Shown piece after piece: positions 32,549-45,684 of a stretch of 64,000 bases of DNA. The position numbers and the translations under genes were made by a program. The DNA lies in contig CM060183.1 of NCBI GenBank assembly GCA_030549335.1, positions 36,702,768 to 36,766,767 on the forward strand. Reading direction: 5' to 3'. Numbering within the stretch: the first letter of the stretch is position 1; the number at the start of each line of letters is the position of its first letter. The notes beneath the pieces are model-generated. The model made no database searches, was not told where the DNA came from, and worked only from the letters and a program-made list of their open reading frames with translations. This DNA is from Pontederia crassipes. Taxonomy: Eukaryota > Streptophyta > Magnoliopsida > Commelinales > Pontederiaceae.

Positions 32549-34300
32549 CGCTTGTCATTTCTGGAAATATTAAATGGGAGCGATTTAATTAACTACTGAT
32601 TGAATAAATAATAATTAAGGAGAAGTCGATTGAATAAATAACAATTACGTGAGACTGAATGATTGATATAGATAACAATATGAATTGGTTCATAACTGTA
32701 AAACAACTTACAAATTTTATGGCATACATTTCAAATTTAAGAAATTTATATTATAGGTTAGAACAATAAATATTATAATAAGGTATAGTTTTAATTTATT
32801 ATATTGATATTTTGTTAGTCAAATTATTTTCTAAGGGATTATTAAAATAATACTCCGTAATAAAGCTTGAGTTTATCATAAATAGTAATTCAATAGTACA
32901 AATAGTAATTAATAACGAAACATTCTTAACTTTATGTTTGGAAATAAAGTTTTAAGCGTCAGTCAGTACATTCAGGTGCTAGACAATTATCAAACCAGTA
33001 CAGAAGCTTGGTTAGACCTCTACGCGCTATCAGATGGTATCTTTAAAACAAACTAAAAATGTCTAAATTGAGTTTTTTTATAACTTAAATAATATAATAA
33101 ATTTGTAAAGCGTGAACACGCACTCTAATGCAAGGTTGTCAAGATTTCGATATAGATCTTACAATTTTACAATCTTACAGACCTCTTCCGATCTCGATCT
33201 TATCTTAAGAATCTTATGTGTAAGATCTTAATATGAAATTTTTCATCACACATACTTTTTTCTATTACATCAACTATTTTATTTTTCATCATCAAATTTT
33301 ACTTTATCAAAATATAATTAGAACTACGAGAATTCTGTTGCCAAATGGCCCAAGCTGCATGCTCCAAAGAAATTTTGTTTTGATATTTGACTGTCATCTT
33401 TCCCCTCCTTTTTTTTTTATAAAAAAAGTATAGTACAGCCGTTACCAAAGCGTCAATGCGCGAGTTAAATTGGGCGGTGCATATGGTACGTATTTCTCTT
33501 GGGTCATGCAGCTTGCAAATATTTGATGGAAAACAAGCGCCATCATGCATGGAACGCGTACGAAGTTGCCATGCATCTCAATCAAACTAAATTTAAGCTG
33601 TTTCTCTCATATTAATTATATACTCATCATATATACGTGTATATTTGACAAGAAATTGTAGCACTAGTTAGATATCGCTACAGTACAATGTGTATGCGTA
33701 CAAGTTTGTGATGATTCTTCCTTATCTCAAGTACTATATCTTCTTCTTTCCTTTTGACATATATATGTATGGTGATGTGAAGCTTGTGGGGGCATGAAAA
33801 ATATATTGACAAATAATTATTACCACAAAAAATATATATGAAGTATGAACAAATTGGGTCGAAAGAAAGAGGAGGAGATTTCCTCCTCAAGATCAGCCTC
33901 ACAAGTTGCAACCGAACTACAGGGAAAAGTTCATCATCCCTTGAAGGGCCCTGAGCATGACTGTGACGCTCCATGTCTCTTCAGCAATATCAACTTAGAA
34001 ACCACAAGTTATTGCAGTGAAAAAAAACACCCTCTTATCACCATTGCTATTATTTACTAAAAAACAAGTTTTTCTTCACATTTTTTATTATAAATAGCTG
34101 AATTCAGTTATGTTACTTTTTCCGCTGCAAAAAAAAAAAAAGGAATCAGTATATGCCACTTTATGTTCTTGGTACGTTAATGAAGTCTCATATTTTTCTT
34201 CCAAGAGAAAAATATGAATTTCCTATTCAATTATAATGTGCAACTCAGAATCCTAAACAAATTACTAGAAAAAAATAATAATTAAGTCTTTACAATGACA
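32549..34300. other. AT-rich spacer with MITE fragments
   Basis: About 33131-33232 (AAGGTTGTCAAGATTTCGAT, then CTTCCGATCTCGATCTTATC) is the left end of the MITE seen whole at 50447. About 33237-33345 relates to the inverted arms at the window start. Short frames near 33678-34060 have no recognisable product. Nothing else stands out. Confidence 0.5.
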
Positions 34301-35012
34301 TTGAGGTAGGCCCAATCGGCCCACGGTTTAGTCGCTTATAACAGACGGAGGCGCGTCAGCCCAAGGACGGCATCCACGTGGCGTCCTCGGATTGACTCCG
34401 GAGGAGCGCTTTTTTATCCGAGTCGGCGCGGGTGATCCCGTCAGCGTCGAAAGCGAGCTGCCACGTGACCCGCGTTTCGCCGCTCGTTAGGGGCTGCGTG
34501 ACTGTTTCCTGAAAAGATCTCTCGCAACTAAAGAGAAAAGAAAAAGTTAATTAGTGCCCTGCCCGCTATTAGAAGCTGCTTAAACCCTCGTTAACCGTTC
34601 GAGAACTTTCTTGATAATTACGTTTGCGCCACTACTTTCTGTAAGCTTCCATCTTAATGAGCCGCTAATCGCTTTCAAAAAACCTCTCCACGTAATGATA
34701 CGCACATATGACCGGATTTCAACACCCGCCTGTTCGTGCTCGTACAGGAACGGGTCTATTTAGGCGGCTTTGACATCTCAGTCTGCGGGTCCCATGCGTC
34801 AGAAGAGTAGAATAGCCGTTCATTCAATGTACCCTGTTCGTACGCATCAGCGCATCCTCTCGTGAGTGATACTGCCAATAATATCCTACCGCTTTACATA
34901 TAGACGCCACGGGCTTCTTTCTTTTCCTTCCATTTGTTTCGGAATTTTATTCGCAACTCAAAAATCTAAAATCCTCTCTCTCTCTCCCCCCCTCTCTCGA
35001 TCGCTCTCTCCG
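34301..35012 (+). promoter_or_regulatory. AMY3 promoter region with two G-boxes
   Basis: GC rises here relative to the AT-rich spacer. Two CACGTG cores occur, TCCACGTGGCG (34375-34380) and GCCACGTGACC (34462-34467); such G-boxes bind bZIP/bHLH factors in light-, ABA- and clock-responsive plant promoters. A CT-rich leader ((TC)n, about 34975-35008) precedes the start codon. Binding is inferred from motif only. Confidence 0.45.
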
Positions 35013-38000
35013 ATGTCGCTCGTGCGATGGAAGCCACCGATCCTCCACCACTTGCCCCCGGCGATGGAGAACTCCATCAGAGTTCCGGCGAGACCTCGGT
35101 GGCCGAGGCGGTCGCAGCTCGCCCGCCGCCCGATAGGATGCCGAAGGCCCGCGGCCGTGACGATCGCGAGCGCCGGAGGCTCCTCCGAGCTGGAACGCCG
35201 GCGGGCGCTCCGGATCGCGCGCGCCGGACTGACCCAATCCCCGTCCGTGGCGGAGGAAATCACCTTCTCGGAGACGTTCCCTTTGAAACGGTCCCAAACG
35301 GTTGGCCTTTACGCTCTCTCTTTGCGTTACTTGGTGTACATCGTGGCTTTACCGACTAGAAGATGTATTTTAGCTTTTCGCGCGAATCTTGATCTTTCGT
35401 GTTGGGTTTTCGATCGCCTCTGCAGATTCGTGAAGACATTTTTATTTCTCTGCTTTCTTTTTTTTGTCTTAATTTCGATGTTTACTTGTATTCTATACTC
35501 GTTTCGTATTTCCATCTCGTTTTCGTCACTCGTGTTTCCCATTCTTCTAGTCCTCTTCGTGGGGCATTTTGACTCCAATGTGTAAGCAATTGGAATGACA
35601 GATCGAAGGCAAGATAACGGTGACGTTGGATACACTTGAAGCATCAGCTACTGAGGGACCAGGTAAGGAGGGGTCGAGGTGGCGGCTGGTGGTGGGATGT
35701 AATCTGGAAGGGAAGTGGATACTACACTGGGGGGTCAGCTACTGCGACGACCTTGGATGGCAAGTTTCCTTTTCTTTTTAAATCTTTTGACGGATAATTA
35801 TTAATTTATTTCTATCAGAATCTTCAACTATGCACAACATTTTAGTAGTTTTGTCGATCTATCTTCACTAAAAAGCCTCATGTAAAAGTCAGTCTTATTT
35901 GCTTCAATTAATTGGTGCCCACGCTCTATTAAGACCATCATCATTGGTTAAAGCACCCGTTCTAGTTCTTCTTATTTTAACATGCTTTATTTGGAGATAG
36001 CTAATTCATAGGCGATGAGTAAGCTTTTAGTTCATATATGTGTGAAGAAGAACTTGTAAATCAGAAGAGTCTTCCAAATGAAGGCCCAGAACATTCCTTT
36101 CAGTGTACTTAAGCACCCAAGCAATCAGGTGGTGAAAAGAATGCGAAACTTTTGAAAATGGTTTTATTGTGTTGTCTTTATATATAAACACATTCAAATA
36201 CCAGCATAAAACAAATGGACATTCTCTGTCCATGTGATAGGAGATGACATCTCTTTACTTTATAATTAGCTTACATATCTTTTGTCATGATTAATTTGGT
36301 GAATGTACAGGGAGTGGGACCAGCCACCTCCAGAGATGAGACCTTCTGGGTCCATTCCCATTAAGGTAGTTTTCACACTTATGGGACTGATAAGTGGTTA
36401 GTCCTCTTACTGGTACTTGGGTTTATTCTAGAATACAACTGATAAACTTCTATTTTACTTGTGATCATTAAATTAGGATTATGCAATAGAAACACCTTTA
36501 AAGAAATCTTCATCCGTATCAGAAGGAAAAATTCTTCATGAAGTGGAGATTGATTTTGATGACAATACTCCTATATCCGCTATTCATTTCGTTCTCAAGG
36601 TATGGGATAAATTCCACTAGAATTTCACTCTTCCACTATAAATGTCCTGCTAATAATGATGTAATAAGATAAAACCTATATCAAATCAACCATATATCAT
36701 GTCAGGATGAAGAAACAGGTGCATGGTTTCAGCATAAAGGAAGGGATTTTAGAATCTCATTGAGAGACGAGGACAAATCTATTGGTGGAGAACAAGGCTT
36801 CAACATATGGCCAGGTTGAAACTTTTCTAAGCTCATGGTACATGTACATATATTGTTTTCCCTTTTTCCTTCACAAAATGTGGATGTATAATTTAATTAC
36901 TATGACATATGAACTGCAAATTTCATGTACATATATTTATTTTAAAAAATATGGACTGCATATTTGTGTAAAAGATATATTTGTGAAAAGTGATCAGCAA
37001 GTTATTTGCTTCCCCTAAAAAAAAGTTATTTGCTATTTCTTTCTTCAAATTCCGTCAGTTGGGTTCAAATATCAAATTTGCAACCGGTATGCATCCAACA
37101 GTTCATGGTGGTTGAGATCCAATTTCAATTGAGTTCAAGGTGAATTTGTTGGATTAAATCTCAACCACAACCACCATCCGACATACATTACACAACCAGT
37201 ACGCATCCAACAGTTCATGGTGGTTGAGATCCAATTTCTATTGAGTTCAAGGTGAATTTGTTGGATTAAATCTCAACCACAACCACAATCCGACAACCTA
37301 GATTTGTTGGATGCATTCTGGTTGCAGGAAAATTGGTTGCATGATACGTAAACTCTCTCTCTCTCTCTCTGATATGCATATATATATGTATATACATATA
37401 ATGTACTATGTATGTGTATGTGCGTGTATATAAAACTCTGGATGCTTGTAACCTTTTTACCCTTTTTTTGTCATAAGAGTTCATCTTCGACTACATTTTT
37501 CTTTGCAGTTAAACAAATCTCAATAATTTCTAGGTTATATATTTTAATTTTGTAATTTAAATAACTTAGTTTGACTATGCCAACAGGGGCTTTTGACCAG
37601 ATATCTAACTTGTTGCTGAAAGCTGAAGGACCTAGCTCCCAGCAACAGGATGATGATTCCAAAATCAGTCAGCTAGAGAATAGACAGATTTGTGGATTTT
37701 CTGAGGAGTTTCCTATGCTAAAGGAAGAGTTTGTCCAAAACTTTATCACAGTGACAGTTAGAAACAACGTGGATGCAAATAGGAACAATGTGCAATTCGA
37801 CACTGATTTGCCTGGTGATGTTATTGTTCATTGGGGAGTTTGCAAGGATGATTCAAGAAAATGGGAAATCCCTCCTGCCCCATATCCACCAGCAACAAAA
37901 GTTTTTAGGCATAAGGCTCTTCAAACATTACTACAGGTATGGATGCTTATTATGATATCCTAGTTAAAATTGCTACCTCTCGACCAGTTTAGGGGGGAAG

Positions 38001-41000
38001 ATAAAAGTTCTTGTGATGAAACCCAAAACCAAAAGAATTCAGAGATTGGGATATGTAAAGTTTGTCCAGTTTGCACAGGCTTAAATCTACAGTTGTGATC
38101 ATGTTATCAACTGCAATTTTTTTCTAATCTGTGCAGATATATGAACTACTTGGTTTATCTGTTTGCATTCTTTATGTTTCTGCTTTTCTTGACTTTTTAG
38201 CATTTATCTCTGGAGATCTAATCTTTCAGAATCTTCTGGTGTCTATTCTTAAGTAAATATATTTCCTCTTCCTTTGCAGCCGAAAAAGGATGGCCCTGGT
38301 AGTGTTGGAGTATTTGTCCTGGATAAAAATGTTTCAGGTGTGCTTTTTGTGCTCAAGCTCAACGAATACACATGGTTCAATAATATGGGATCTGATTTCT
38401 TTGTCCCTTTGGTGAGTGAGAGTAGCTCAACCACTCAGACCAGCAAGGATCCCCTGACAATTGAAAAAATTGGAGATACAGAAACTGGAAATGTGAGAAA
38501 TGATGTGGAGGTTATAAGTTACTCACCGCAGGCTGAATCTTCGGAAGAAAAACTGGGTTCATCGGCAGTCATTTCAGGCACTGATGAATCGAAACAAGAA
38601 GAAGGATATACTGATGGAATCATCAATGAAATAAGGAATTTAGTTACTGATATATCCTCCGAAAAAGGACAAAGCACTAAAAATAAAGAGGTACAAGAAA
38701 ACATCCTGCGTGAAATAGAAAAATTGGCTGCAGAAGCTTACAGTATATTCAGAAGCTCTCTACCAAATTTTGGGGAGGAAGCAGCTGTATTAGATGCTGA
38801 ACAATTGAAGCCATCTGTAAAATTAGCTTCAGGGACAGGCACTGGATATGAAATTCTTTGCCAAGGTTTTAACTGGGAATCTAATAAATCAGGAAGATGG
38901 TATTCTGAGCTTAGTGAAAAGACTGAACAATTGGCTTCACTAGGTTTCACAGTTGTCTGGCTACCACCACCAACAGAGTCTGTTTCACCTGAAGGCTACA
39001 TGCCAAAAGATTTATATAACTTGAATTCTAGGTATGCATTTCATTGGTCTGTATGCTTGTGCCAAGGACAAACACTAATGGGCTTTTTCATTTTTGTCAA
39101 AATATTCGTTAGCATTGGCCTATTGTTTCATTAAGAAGTTGGCAACATTTATCTAAATATATAGTACCTTGTCAAGCCTGTCTTTGCAATAAGATGATAA
39201 ATTGTGCCGATGCCAGATCAAAGGATACAAAAAAACTACTGCATGTTCAATTAACAAAACTTACCAGGTTTTAAGTAATTAAGGTGTGTGTGTAAAAAAT
39301 ACCACCAGTTTGCTCTAGATGGAAGTAGATCAATTATCATGTGTTATATTATGTAAATTTGAATTTCTCCAAACCAGTGCATCACATGGTAGGATTTGAA
39401 TAGGCAGATTTTTGTACAAGCTATTAAGACAGCTGTTTAAGGCATTAAGCAACAAAGTCTGGGATGTGAATCATGATTTAAGCTGTTTTGGCTAATATTG
39501 GTATCCTCTGCTAATATTGTATCAAGACTCTTCTTTCTTTTATAATGGATAGCTAAAACTCCTTTATAGAAAAGTCATGATTTAAGCTAGTTATTAATAT
39601 ATTACACATAGAAGTTAACAGTTTTATTCCTGTTCTTTTGCATCTCAGATATGGAAACATGGAACAATTGAAGGAGCTTGTCATGAAGTTTCATGAAGTA
39701 GGCATAAAAGTTCTTGGTGATGCTGTCTTGAATCATAGATGTGCTCATTATAAGAATCAGAATGGTGTGTGGAACATCTTTGGTGGCCGCTTGAATTGGG
39801 ATGACCGAGCAATTGTTGCCGATGATCCACATTTTCAGGTAATATTCTGTCCAAGTGTCTGGTGTAACAAGAAGTCAAAAGTTAGCACATGTTTGATTTC
39901 GTTGTGTAGATCTTATCAATTTTTTTCGGTTACAAAGGGAGGTCCGTGGACCTAAGGCAAGGAAAGAAAAGATTGAAAATAAAGGGGCACATACATCCCA
40001 CCGGCAGGATTCAAACTCGTTAGCCCTCCTGGTCTCCGAGTGAAGATGTGTGCCACTGCACTACACCCTTGTACCCAAATTATTTTGTCGAGGAGTTTGC
40101 TTCCTTCATAATATCACTATTAACAAAAGAAAAATACAGACAGTTGCACATTTCTTGCCTATGTGTTGGTCGGAGGGAGTGAAATGACCATAGAACCATG
40201 CTATATGAGATGAAAGTATCTTTCCTATTGTTAGTTGTTTAAGTAATTTGTTGCCATTTCTTTACTGGTCATTGAAATTCAAGTCAATCTGTTCCATTAC
40301 ATTTTTGCATTCATTAAGTTGTATTGCTTGATAAAAAAATTAATCTCTTGATATTTCTTTTGCATGAATATGATAATGATAGTTCTTTTCATGTTTTCCT
40401 GTCACTGGGTTGCAGTTTTTCATTGTGTTTTGATTTGAGAAGGGGAAAGATTGTCAATGCTTCAAATCAATGTTGTTAATAATAGAATTGGACAACATTG
40501 TCAGAATGTTTCCCTTATATCTATCCATTTGGTTTATTACAGCATTGATTGTTGTAAGTACAGTTGGACGTTGGTGAAAATGGCTACACTTTTCATGTTT
40601 TGATGCAAAGTATAGAACGGGGTATGCAGTTTTTTATTGTGTTTGGTTTGAGAAGAGGAAAGATGGTCAATGCTTCAAGTCAATCTTGTTAATAATAGAA
40701 TTAGCCAATTGTCAGAATATTTCCTTTATATCTGTCTGTTTGGCATATTACAAGGTTGATTGTTGCAAGTACAATTGGACGTTGTTGGTGAAAATGGCTG
40801 TCATTTGGATATTCAGAGTTTTGAGACATTTGAAGTTGATTGATGGCTTTACGGCACAAATATTCCTAGCATTCTTCTTTCTCTCTTTTTCTTTTTCAAA
40901 ATTCTTCAGTTTTGTCTTGATAACCCCCCACCCTCCATGCACGCACACACCCTACTCCACCCCCCAAAAAAATCATGTTGAAAAATTCTTCCAGAGCAAC

Positions 41001-44000
41001 ATAAGTAGTGGAGTCACTCACAAGAAACAAAGTAATGGTGAAAATTTGTTTACTATCCAGCAACCATTTGTCATGCTTGTTATTCATAGCAAAAATGCTG
41101 ATTTGTCTCTTCCTCTTTCTCTAAAAAGATGGTACACAGAATACATTTTGTGGATACTTATTTATTCTTGTTGGAAAACGTTCTTCTCTATAGGGCAGGG
41201 GCAACAAAAGCAGTGGGGACAATTTTCATGCAGCACCGAATATTGATCACTCCCAAGAGTTTGTTAGGAAGGATCTAAAAGAGTGGCTTTGCTGGTTAAG
41301 GTCTGCTTATTATCTTTCATTTCCAGTATTATCTAGAATCCGAAGATTCAGTAATGCTTGAAAATTTCCATCTTCTTTTGCATAAGAAGTAACACATCCA
41401 ATAAGGATTATAACATAATAGCACCCTAATTATAAATCGTAATAGTTGTAATATAACATGTTTCATCCATTGGCTGTCAAACATTAAGGAGAAGGAACAT
41501 CGAGAACATGGGATCAAAATGTGTAGGCTGGCATGGATATATTCATATCTTCCATGATTATGTAGAATTAAACCTGCCAAACATGGGTCTAACATGTCAT
41601 AAAAAACAGATCCTTCTTTCATTGGTTGGAATTGTACTGCATGATCAAATTGAAATCGTTTCAGTATATTTTTCTTGATATGCACAGAGTATCCCACCAG
41701 ACAAAGGAATATATAAGGTAAAATCTATAACAGACAACAAGCACTACGTATTATTTATCTTAAATATTATATATGATAATACACACACATAAGGGCGAAC
41801 TGCGGACCCGTATGGCAGGTTATGGGGTCAATTGAACCCATTAAATTTGACGATTAGATTAACTAAATAGTATATAGTATAACTTATTAATATCCTTCTA
41901 TATGTTTAGCAAGTTAACCCTTTTCATTTTTAATTTTTGGTAAGATCTTATGCTTCATAATTTACCTCTCGTAGAATATATTCATACAGTTTTTTAGTTG
42001 TTTCAAGCCTTCTCTTGATTTTTTTTCTTGATTTGTAACATGCCTTGTCATTTATAATAATCATTACTGCATGGTATTCCTTTCCTTTTCTATAGAACAA
42101 GCAAAATGTTCATTGAAACGAAAACATATTAACTTAAGATATATAACATCATACCGAAAAATGTTTTAGGTACGAACATGTTCTAACTTTATTTTATTTT
42201 ATCAATTTTTTTATTGATTTCTCTCATCGTGGATTGATTAACAAATGAAGTCACTATAAGATTCCATAATAATAAGTTTGAACATGTAAGATGTTTAATA
42301 CGTAGAAATATTACATCTCATTAAATTTTATTTTTTAACTTCATTTTTATAGAAAACAAACTTTTAATAATATTATGATTTCTTCTCAAAAAAATAATAT
42401 TATGATTTGCATTTGCACTCATTATGTCTAAGGCCCTAGGTCCCCACCCCTATATATATATATATATATATATATCTTCTCAATAAATAAATAAATAAAT
42501 ATGTATGCATATATATGAGAAACGATAACAAGATGTTCTACTATGATTCTATTTTAAAGAAAGATGAAAACATGTACCTTTTTCATCTTCACTACTTTGA
42601 GTTGGTATCTTTTTTTTTAATTTTTTAGTGGTCTATTCTAAATAAATCCAATCTGATTTTCTTGAATTTGATCATATCTTCACAATGCGACTATGCTATA
42701 TAATCCAAAATCAGAGTCACTGGAGGAAATATTACTACACAAAGTTCATTGTCATAAAGAAAATGTTGATAATTTTTCCTTCTGGATTTGATATTGATGG
42801 ATTTGATAACTTTACATGTTTTTTTAGGGTTTCAGTTTAGTAGGCATGCCACGATTTGGATTTGATATCAATGGATCATGATATATTTTTAATTTAATAT
42901 TATGATTCACTTCTTTTTTACATCCACTGTTGATCTCAGATCTAATGATACTTAACATAAGTAGTATGGTCCTACCTATTTAAATTGGTAGTTTTCCATA
43001 TAGTTTTCTAATAGCTAACTTTCTGCAGTTGCTGTGTATTTGTGATTTATTTTGTTGACCTGAGGATCAATGTTCACTAGTACAATTTCTCCAGCTTTCA
43101 GATACTTATAAATCTATTTTCTAGAGAATAAATTGTTATTTTTTATGACATTAGCTTGGTGTGATTCTCATACTTGTGATGATCCTGATTCTTTTTACTT
43201 CAGAAAAGAAGTTGGTTATGATGGATGGAGGTTGGATTTTGTTCGAGGATTTTGGGGTGGATATGTGAAAGACTACATGGAAGCAAGTGAACCATGTTTT
43301 GCAGTTGGTGAATACTGGGACTCCCTTAGCTACACATATGGAGCAATGGACTATAATCAAGATGCCCACAGACAACGAATCGTTGACTGGATCAATGCTA
43401 CAAATGGAACTGCTGGGGCCTTTGATGTCACAACCAAGGGAATTCTCCACGCAGTAAGAATTGCCTAGATTTGTCAAACCCTGATCTTTGTGGGATTTTC
43501 CATATTGACAAGTTAGATATCATTACTTCAACTATTTCCTTACCCCATTGAAGCCCTAGTTTTGTTGGGAAAAAGATAAAACTATCACGGCACTTCTTTT
43601 TGTATACTTTTTCTTTGTTCTTGCACCTTGTGTCTTAGTCTTCCATTTTGGCATTTCTTTAGGAAGCAAGTGTCATAATACCAAGTGATAAAGCTGCTTC
43701 AGATCATAAAGTTCATAAAAAAAGTTTGACATGTTTTATTTTTGTAGGCTTTAGAAAAATGTGAATACTGGCGATTACGTGATCAAAATGGAAAACCACC
43801 TGGGGTAGTTGGTTGGTGGCCATCTCGTGCTGTTACATTTATTGAGAATCATGATACTGGCTCTACACAGGTATGGGTGACTATTGTTGTACTGACGCAT
43901 CAAATTACTTTCATGCCTGTTGTATGAGCTAATATGTACATCTTCATTAAAGAAAGATCTAAACATTTTTTTGTTTGCGAATGATATGTAAAAAGTTATT

Positions 44001-45684
44001 ATATTAGGCCTATCAATGGATGATGATCTGCACAAGGTAGCACTACAATGGGCATTGAATTTATTAGCCTTCCTGTGGGGTATACTTATTATAGTGAAAA
44101 CTGTGGTACTTCACATTTTTTTTCCTTTTTTTTTTTCCTTTTCTGATGTTACATGGAACTCTGCCTATATTTTATAGCCGGTCCCCCGGATAAAGGAGGA
44201 GGGTTGTGTTAGGCCCCGACAGCCAGCATAAAATCCTGTCGAATCTTATGAACATGGATCAACGAATATAGCCGACCCCACCTAGTGGAATAAAGCTTTG
44301 TTGTTGTTGTTGTTCTGATGTTACATGGAAGTTTAACCTTATGTAAGTTATGTATGCAATTCCGTATATTTCAAACATTGACATTTTCAAAGCTAGAGGA
44401 CCATAATATACAATAAGGTTCCAAATGCAATTTAGTTAAAGATTTACAATTCTACCTAATGATAGATATATAGTGATAAGGAATCAAAGTCATGGCATTT
44501 CCACTATAGCTTTACTTATAGAACATCATTTGTACATGTTATTTAGCCCAATTGTAGATATTGGCATAGACAAACGTACTTAAAACTTGCTCAACACTTA
44601 TCTGAATCCAAAAGTGTCCGGAGAGTTGTGTATTCAAGTAATGCAACTGTCTCATGCTGCTGGATGGCCTTACCTTACGTCGTTGTGCTGTCTTTTGTTG
44701 TGTAATCCAAATAATCAACATTGAAGTTATTTATGTAGACAACGGGAATTAGTACTTACTCCTTATTGAAGAACAATAAAATAAGAAAATGAAAAAAAAA
44801 AGAATAAAGTTCACTTAAGTCACAGTTTCCTATTTCTTAAAGGGTATTTTTTTTATCAGTGGTTAAAATACTGATTATGTTACTACCAAAAAAACTATTG
44901 ATTATGGAATTAAAATGTGAATGAACCGTATTCTGGTAAAAATATAATTGCCAACAATGGTTTAAGAGAAAATCATATTATCTGCACTGTCAAAAGATCT
45001 GTTATCAAATTATTCATGATCAAATATCATATTTAAGTTGACGCAGTTCATGTCCTGAATTTACTCTTCAGTAGGTTTAAACTATATTTGGATATCTGCT
45101 AATACATTGAATTATTATAGGGTCATTGGAGATTTCCAGCTGGAAAGGAAATGCAAGGATATGCATACATCCTAACACATCCTGGAACACCTGCTGTTTT
45201 CTATGACCATATTTTCTCTCATTATCAGCAAGAGATTGCTAGACTAATCTCAATCAGGAATGAAATGAAGATCCATTGCAGGAGCACGGTATGACTACTC
45301 AACATGACAGAATGCATCTTACTGATTTTATAACATGTAGTAAATACATATTCTAATGGGAACCAATATTTCTATTGAAAAAATAAACCAATATGATTGT
45401 AATGCATGATGTTTCTAGTCAATACATAATCTGGTTGTATATTTTGTGTCCCAAAAGCTCACCTTTCATCTTCCCTGCACCATCTTCTCTTTCATGGAAT
45501 TAATCTCTTCATTTACAATGCTCAGATAAAGATAACAAAGGCGGAGCGGGACGTTTATGCAGCTGAGATTGATGAAAAGGTTGCAGTCAAGATTGGGCCA
45601 GGGTATTATGAACCAGCAAATGGTCCTCATAGATGGGTCGTGGCCGCTGAGGGAAATGAATACAAGGTATGGAAGGCATCATGA
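35013..45684 (+). CDS. AMY3: Chloroplast alpha-amylase AMY3 with N-terminal CBM45 pair
   Basis: Thirteen exons: 35013-35300, 35602-35759, 36311-36365, 36477-36599, 36706-36814, 37587-37936, 38280-39031, 39649-39838, 41194-41300, 43204-43453, 43748-43870, 45121-45288, 45526-45684. They join in phase to 943 residues. All introns are GT-AG except intron 2, which needs a GC donor (GGATG|GCAAGT). An Arg-rich transit peptide is followed by two CBM45-type starch-binding modules ([11 protein letters not shown] about residue 130; [11 protein letters not shown] about 320), a helical linker ([20 protein letters not shown]), and the GH13 barrel from about 545. Catalytic motifs are intact: GDAVLNH (636-641), GWRLD with nucleophile Asp722, GEYWD with Glu747, and FIENHD with Asp830. 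It hydrolyses alpha-1,4 links of starch in the plastid stroma; in Arabidopsis AMY3 is redox-regulated and matters for stress-induced starch breakdown. The start is the first ATG after a CT-rich leader; an ATG at 35061 is an alternative. Confidence 0.96.
37077..37327. repeat. MITE-like inverted repeat with internal tandem duplication, AMY3 intron 5
   Basis: The ends TGCAACCGGTATGCATCCAAC and GTTGGATGCATTCTGGTTGCA are inverted. Inside, a unit of about 118 bp (CATCCAACAGTTCATGGTGG through CTCAACCACAACCAC) occurs twice (about 37091 and 37204), and each unit is itself partly palindromic (GGTGGTTGAGATCCAA versus TTGGATTAAATCTCAACCAC). No target duplication was settled. Confidence 0.7.
39920..40080 (-). 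mobile_element. tRNA-derived SINE in AMY3 intron 8
   Basis: On the minus strand the sequence reads GGGTGTAGTGCAGTGGCACAC (A-box-like TAGTGCAGTGG) and, about 35 bp on, GAGTTTGAATCCTGCC (B-box-like GTTTGAATCC). It continues GGTGGGATGTATGTGCCCC and ends near TTTGTAACCGAAAAAAATT. The A-box to B-box spacing is as in tRNA-derived SINEs. It is unrelated to the (TTG)n family. A target duplication is not clear. Confidence 0.65.
40416..40800. repeat. Two-copy tandem repeat in AMY3 intron 8
   Basis: A unit of about 175-210 bp starting TTTTTCATTGTG and containing TGTCAATGCTTCAA, TTAATAATAGAATT and ACGTTGGTGAAAATGGCT (40416-40590) recurs with scattered changes at about 40629-40800. It explains the frame at 40686, which is not a gene. 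Confidence 0.85.
42103..42312. repeat. Dispersed repeat in AMY3 intron 9, second copy at 62035
   Basis: CAAAATGTTCATTGAAACG through TTTTAGGTACGAACATGTTC and CATCGTGGATTGATTAACAA to GAACATGTAAGATGTTTAAT is shared with 62035-62235 at high similarity, in the same orientation. No coding capacity or terminal repeats were identified, so the family is unknown. Confidence 0.8.
42452..42475. repeat. (TA)n microsatellite in AMY3 intron 9
   Basis: Perfect TA dinucleotide run followed by (AAAT)n-like AATAAATAAATAAAT at about 42481. Confidence 0.9.
44159..44312 (+). mobile_element. Au-like SINE in AMY3 intron 11 with 18-bp target duplication
   Basis: Starts CTCTGCCTATATTTTATAGC, carries CTGTCGAATCTTATG and ends TAAAGCTTTG(TTG)n. 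TTCTGATGTTACATGGAA is exact at 44141-44158 and 44313-44330. The shared CYGCCTATRTTTTATAGCC start with the CLPR1-intron copy shows the 5' leader of the family. Confidence 0.9.

Noticed and set aside
34866-35012. Upstream extension of the AMY3 first exon before the ATG at 35013
   Set aside because: The open frame continues upstream only through the CT-rich leader and has no ATG; the transit peptide is complete from 35013.
35061-35300. Separate plus-strand frame 35027-35359 as an independent gene
   Set aside because: It is the shifted frame of the GC-rich AMY3 first exon.
40020-40080. A tRNA gene on the minus strand in AMY3 intron 8
   Set aside because: A-box- and B-box-like words are present, but the acceptor stem and anticodon arm cannot be formed; it fits a tRNA-derived SINE.
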